From contig JAQFVV010000050.1 of NCBI GenBank assembly GCA_028023455.1, positions 186,001-250,000 on the forward strand: DNA of 64,000 bases. Reading direction: 5' to 3'. Positions 60,322 to 64,000 of the stretch are shown here, one piece after another; within the stretch, counting starts at the first letter, position 1, and each line of letters opens with the position of its first letter. The DNA comes from Epiperipatus broadwayi. Taxonomy: Eukaryota; Onychophora; Udeonychophora; Euonychophora; Peripatidae. Both the position numbers and the translations under genes were made by a program. A model generated the notes under the pieces. That model was not told the origin of the DNA and did not search any database. It was given only the letters and a program-made list of their open reading frames with translations.

Positions 60322-61805
60322 GAGAAATACACATAACATTAAATGAAAAAAATTCTCCATCATTTGTTCCCACCCAATCCATATCCCAAGGCTCTCCTCT
60401 CAGTTCACTGTTATTTATTCTATATATTAATCCTTTAATAGAAAAAATCCAAAAAACATTTACCGGCATTCAAGTACCTGGCACTACACAATATATAGCT
60501 TGCTTGGCTTATATGGATGACATCACTGTTTTTCTCAATTCAAAAAAACAATTACCACAATTACAAAAAATCTTAAAGAATATATGCAACAATACAAATT
60601 GAAGTTTAATCCAGAAAAGACTATTGCTTGGTCTATATTTACCGGAAAACCATGCACGTCCATTTACAAAGCAAAACCAACACGTTTTTTAGGATTCCCG
60701 TTTCGTCTGGGAATAACCGGAATAAGGTGTTTAATCCAAAATAGATTAAAAGAAAAAGCACAATGCATTGTCACCTCCCTATCAAAAACATATCTCTCTA
60801 TATATTCTAAGGTCCAGCTAATAAATCAACTTATAATGACAAAAATAACATTATTTACCAATAATAAAATTCTCAAAAGCTTTCAAAGCAAAGATTAAAA
60901 ACATCTGTAACCAACTTCTATGGTCAAGAAAAGTGGTGGCAATATCAACAATAAGACTAAATCAACCCCTTATTAAAAATGGTCTAGGTTTGCACAATAT
61001 TGACATTTTTTATACACAAAAATTAAGTAATCTAGTAATTTCCATTATGAATCAATTTCCAAAACGTAAATGCTTAATTCAAATTACTCCAACTGACAAA
61101 CCACCCCCAACAGACCTATATATATCATCAATCATCCATCAATATAAAACAACTTTTAACAGAACAGAGCAATATACACACAAATATTCATATTGGAACA
61201 TTCACGAACAAATTCAACAGGAAAGAGACCTAAACAATGATAACACAATACTCGGAATAAACAACAGAAAATTACTACATGAATACAAAAAGTGGTCATT
61301 AGAACCCAAATTTTTTGATTTCATTCTAAAAGCAAATCTCATCGCAATGCCAACAACATACTTCTTACACCATAAGAGGATGTATGTTTCAATAGACCCT
61401 TTTTGTGGACTATGCTACAAGGCTGAAGAGACCCTACAACACCTATTGTATCAATGTACTGCATTACACAATGTAAGAACAATGATGGGTGCAATATACC
61501 ACCAACAAAACATGACCATTTGTCAAATAATTAAGGTTTTTCAAGGCAGATCAATACCCAGCATTAGGGCAGCAACCTTTGTACTATATGCTTTTTGGTG
61601 TACCAGGTGTACCTATATAATGGGCAACAACCCTAGAAGGAATCCACTCACCTTCTACAACAAACTAAACCAAATACGGAATAGAGACAAGACAATAGCA
61701 AATCCCCATATTTATGCAGCTACATGGTCTCTTATCAAATAACAATCAATGCTATAAGTGCCAAAAATTCAAGAACACTGAAAATTCAATAACAATAAAT
61801 ATGGA
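60322..61805 (+). mobile_element. LINE-A copy 3 (5'-truncated)
   Basis: Starts at REIHITLN, which corresponds to RQIHITLN in copy 1, directly after the AAT array. It ends AATAAATATGGA before another array. Order and content match copy 1 from the middle of the palm to the 3' end. Confidence 0.9.
60360..61742 (+). pseudogene. LINE-A ORF2, palm to C-terminus (copy 3)
   Basis: Three frames are needed. The first has QGSPLSSLLFILYINPLIEKI and CLAYMDDITVFL, so motif C is intact. The second (60584-60898) has YKLKFNPEKTIAWSIF and FLGFPFRLGITGI. The third (about 60895-61742) holds the C-terminal region with a CCHC knuckle (CGLC, eight residues, H, four residues, C) and FVLYAFWCTRCTYIMGNN. Frames are lost near 60580 and 60893. 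At the place where copy 1 has its stop this copy has Leu. The 5' RT and any endonuclease are missing. Confidence 0.85.
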
Positions 61806-62719
<914 letters not shown>

Positions 62720-62865
62720 TCCTTGTGTAAGTTTGAATAATCAATAGATGCTCAATAATAGCACTAAATCCCTATTTAACGTTGCCGCTATCAATATCCC
62801 CAACTTATGGCATTCATTAGTGAAAGCGTTTAGATCTGGATTTATTGTCAAATTAGAGTAGGAAA
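62720..62865 (-). repeat. Family A relic, heavily decayed
   Basis: GAATAATCAATAGATGCTCA, AAATCCCTATTTAACGTTGC, AATATCCCCAACTTATGGCA and TTCATTAGTGAAAGCG follow the order of a family A left arm, with the central hammerhead half deleted. Confidence 0.6.
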
Positions 62866-64000
62866 AATAGGTTTTCTATTTGCAAGTGGGCAAAGTTATG
62901 TAAATTATTAAAAATTGAAGATACCAAAATCATATTGCATTCTAAAATAATCGAATTTTATAGATATTACAAAGATAAACTGATTTTTTCTAATCACTCT
63001 TGCATTTTAAAAATAGTAAAAAATACGTAAATATTTAAATCATTTTTTCTAAAATATAAGATGTGGACACAACCATCAAATATGCATATAGACACAACCA
63101 TTTCAAATGATGGAAGAAAATGTTATGTATTAAATAGAATTTTGACAAACTTTATAAAATTAGAAAAGAAGATAATTGACTATATAAGCTAAAAATAATT
63201 TTTAATTCAAAGCCAACTAAGATTTATTCTAAGATTTAAAAAATAATGTTGTGATGATCGATAAAATATCATACTTACTACTATTAATTATAATCAAATG
63301 GTTTATTACTTGGGAGTTCTGTACTTGTATACTAAACATGTGAAAAGACTTCCTATCTTCTCTTCCTAGCATGTTTAGTACACAAGTAGCGGAGTTCAAA
63401 CTTAGACATAAAAGAGCAGATTTATCATTCATGTTTGAATAACCGCAAATTGTTTTAAAGTAAACTTGAATTTTTTTTTCAGGTGCACAATTGCTAGTCA
63501 ATCTAACCAACTACTCAAAATTGGTCGGGAAATGGGTATCTAACTATAGCTAGAGTATATAGTAAGGTTGGAGAACTATTCAAAACTTCACGCATGAAAA
63601 TTAAAATCTTTTAAACGTTTTTTAACTATAATTGGTATATTAACAAAGTACATAATTAAATAAACTTCCGGTTAAGAAATACTAATTTCAAAAAGAAAGT
63701 CAACTTTTTTTTAAAAAAAAAACTAAACAATTAATACATTTATTTTAAGTCATAAATTTGAAGATTATTAACAAATTGCAAAGAATATTAATAACATGCG
63801 TATATAAGTTTTATCTAAACAAAAGTGAGCTACTCACGTGAGGTACCCATGTGGTCATATACTTAAATTTTTTTTTTTGTTTTAGAAGGAACTTTATTCA
63901 AGGAAATATATATCTACAAACATTTCGGTCTAAAGGATAAAAAAAAATAATACAAAATTAATCAAAGAACACTACAATAAGTATTTTTAATAGCATTCAG
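62866..64000. other. AT-rich spacer with a hairpin
   Basis: 63316-63342 (GAGTTCTGTACTTGTATACT) and 63370-63397 (AGTACACAAGTAGCGGAGTT) form imperfect inverted arms of about 27 bases around a 27-base loop. No gene recognised. Confidence 0.4.

Overview
This is an AT-rich, repeat-dominated stretch of an animal nuclear genome, probably an invertebrate. Evidence for this is non-LTR retrotransposon relics, a Penelope-like fragment, a Ty3/gypsy remnant, tRNA-derived SINEs and long trinucleotide microsatellites. I found no intact host protein-coding gene: every recognisable protein stretch belongs to a transposable element and is broken. The species cannot be fixed from this sequence alone.

Layout. 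Bases 1-9.4 kb hold fragments of one LINE family (called LINE-C here), tRNA-derived SINEs and a cluster of foldback elements (family A). From 10.0 to 11.5 kb lies a Ty3/gypsy remnant with gag, protease and integrase-tail homology. From 14.1 to 15.4 kb is an RTE/BovB-like LINE on the minus strand. From 15.6 to 31.4 kb there are two pairs of long unclassified repeats: A' (minus) with A (plus), and B1 with B2 (both plus). B1 carries a near-perfect 350-bp palindromic MITE that I do not see in B2. From 37.2 to 40.7 kb a tRNA-Gly-derived foldback, an AAT array, a fairly young LINE (LINE-A), a second AAT array, a truncated LINE-A and a third array follow one another. From 43.1 to 46.1 kb is a near full-length RTE (plus). 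From 46.7 to 48.4 kb is a Penelope GIY-YIG fragment and an RTE relic split by another insertion. From 54.4 to 58.7 kb are the best-preserved family A foldback and a second near full-length RTE (minus). From 60.0 to 61.9 kb is a third LINE-A between AAT arrays.

Most interesting signal. Two unrelated repeat families contain hammerhead ribozyme cores in type I order (CTGATGA, stem II, GAAA, very short stem III, cleavage site, stem I). In family A the best copy (54852-54893, plus) has all core bases, a 5-bp stem II and a 6-bp stem I. In family B the best copy (48815-48873, minus) has a complete core plus an outer stem I helix beyond an internal loop. A third foldback (51.3-51.5 kb) has the same architecture with one core change. 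Several of these elements are inverted dimers bracketed by a single direct repeat. They look like retrozyme-type or Penelope-derived non-autonomous elements, and a Penelope endonuclease fragment lies in the same window. The second notable pattern is that all three well-preserved LINE-A copies sit between AAT microsatellite arrays.
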